Below, piece after piece: positions 63,980 to 64,000 of a DNA stretch of 64,000 bases. Both the position numbers and the translations under genes were made by a program. The first letter of the stretch is position 1; every line of letters begins with the position of its first letter. Origin of the DNA: Solanum dulcamara (lineage: Eukaryota; Streptophyta; Magnoliopsida; Solanales; Solanaceae). The DNA lies in NCBI RefSeq assembly GCF_947179165.1, contig NC_077244.1, positions 78,334,144 to 78,398,143 on the forward strand, in the 5' to 3' direction. Below the pieces are notes generated by a model. The model was not told the origin of the DNA, searched no databases, and was given only the letters and a program-made list of their open reading frames with translations.

Positions 63980-64000
63980 CTTAACAACAAAATAAAAAAT

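Overview
The window looks like nuclear DNA of a flowering plant, most likely of the nightshade family. It is AT-rich and has intron-rich genes with GT-AG junctions. Its proteins read as plant families (PsaE, plant RPT2, plant YIF1/HRF1, DUF3741/DUF4378, GDSL esterase). Many short repeats look like Solanaceae SINEs: TS-type copies ending in TTG repeats and SolS-type tRNA-derived copies. No species call is possible from sequence alone.

Nine genes are supported; eight lie on the minus strand and only psaE is on the plus strand. From left to right: a small LEA-like protein (1761-3081, three exons); a secreted six-cysteine defensin-like peptide (4252-4461); the 26S proteasome ATPase RPT2 (6278-10074, six exons); a YIF1/HRF1 Golgi membrane protein (11375-14388, four coding exons); an LRR protein with an elongin-A/BC-box-like N terminus (16691-25678, 16 exons); a GDSL esterase/lipase (27008-29365, five exons); a TRM/LONGIFOLIA-like DUF3741-DUF4378 protein (35458-39439, five exons); a protein of unknown function (49254-54574, eight exons); photosystem I subunit PsaE (56159-57413, plus strand); and a monothiol GRXS10/S12-type glutaredoxin whose 5' exons lie beyond the right edge (59750-63979). 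Exon models were built by hand from reading frame and splice sites; in every model the coding lengths sum to whole codons, except the last gene, which is cut by the window.

The genes do not form a pathway or cluster; this is ordinary single-gene euchromatin. Between and inside genes are accumulated repeats: SINEs, several with readable target-site duplications; an intronic 116-bp MITE flanked by a perfect 8-bp duplication; a degenerate LINE inside a glutaredoxin intron; a hAT-like non-autonomous element carrying a nested 5'-truncated SINE; tandem duplications; and a 72-bp plastid-derived tRNA-Ile(CAU) relic. I found no convincing new multi-gene system. The most useful leads are the LRR protein's possible ubiquitin-ligase adaptor end, the uncharacterised 644-residue protein with a locally triplicated first intron, and the well-preserved insertion footprints.
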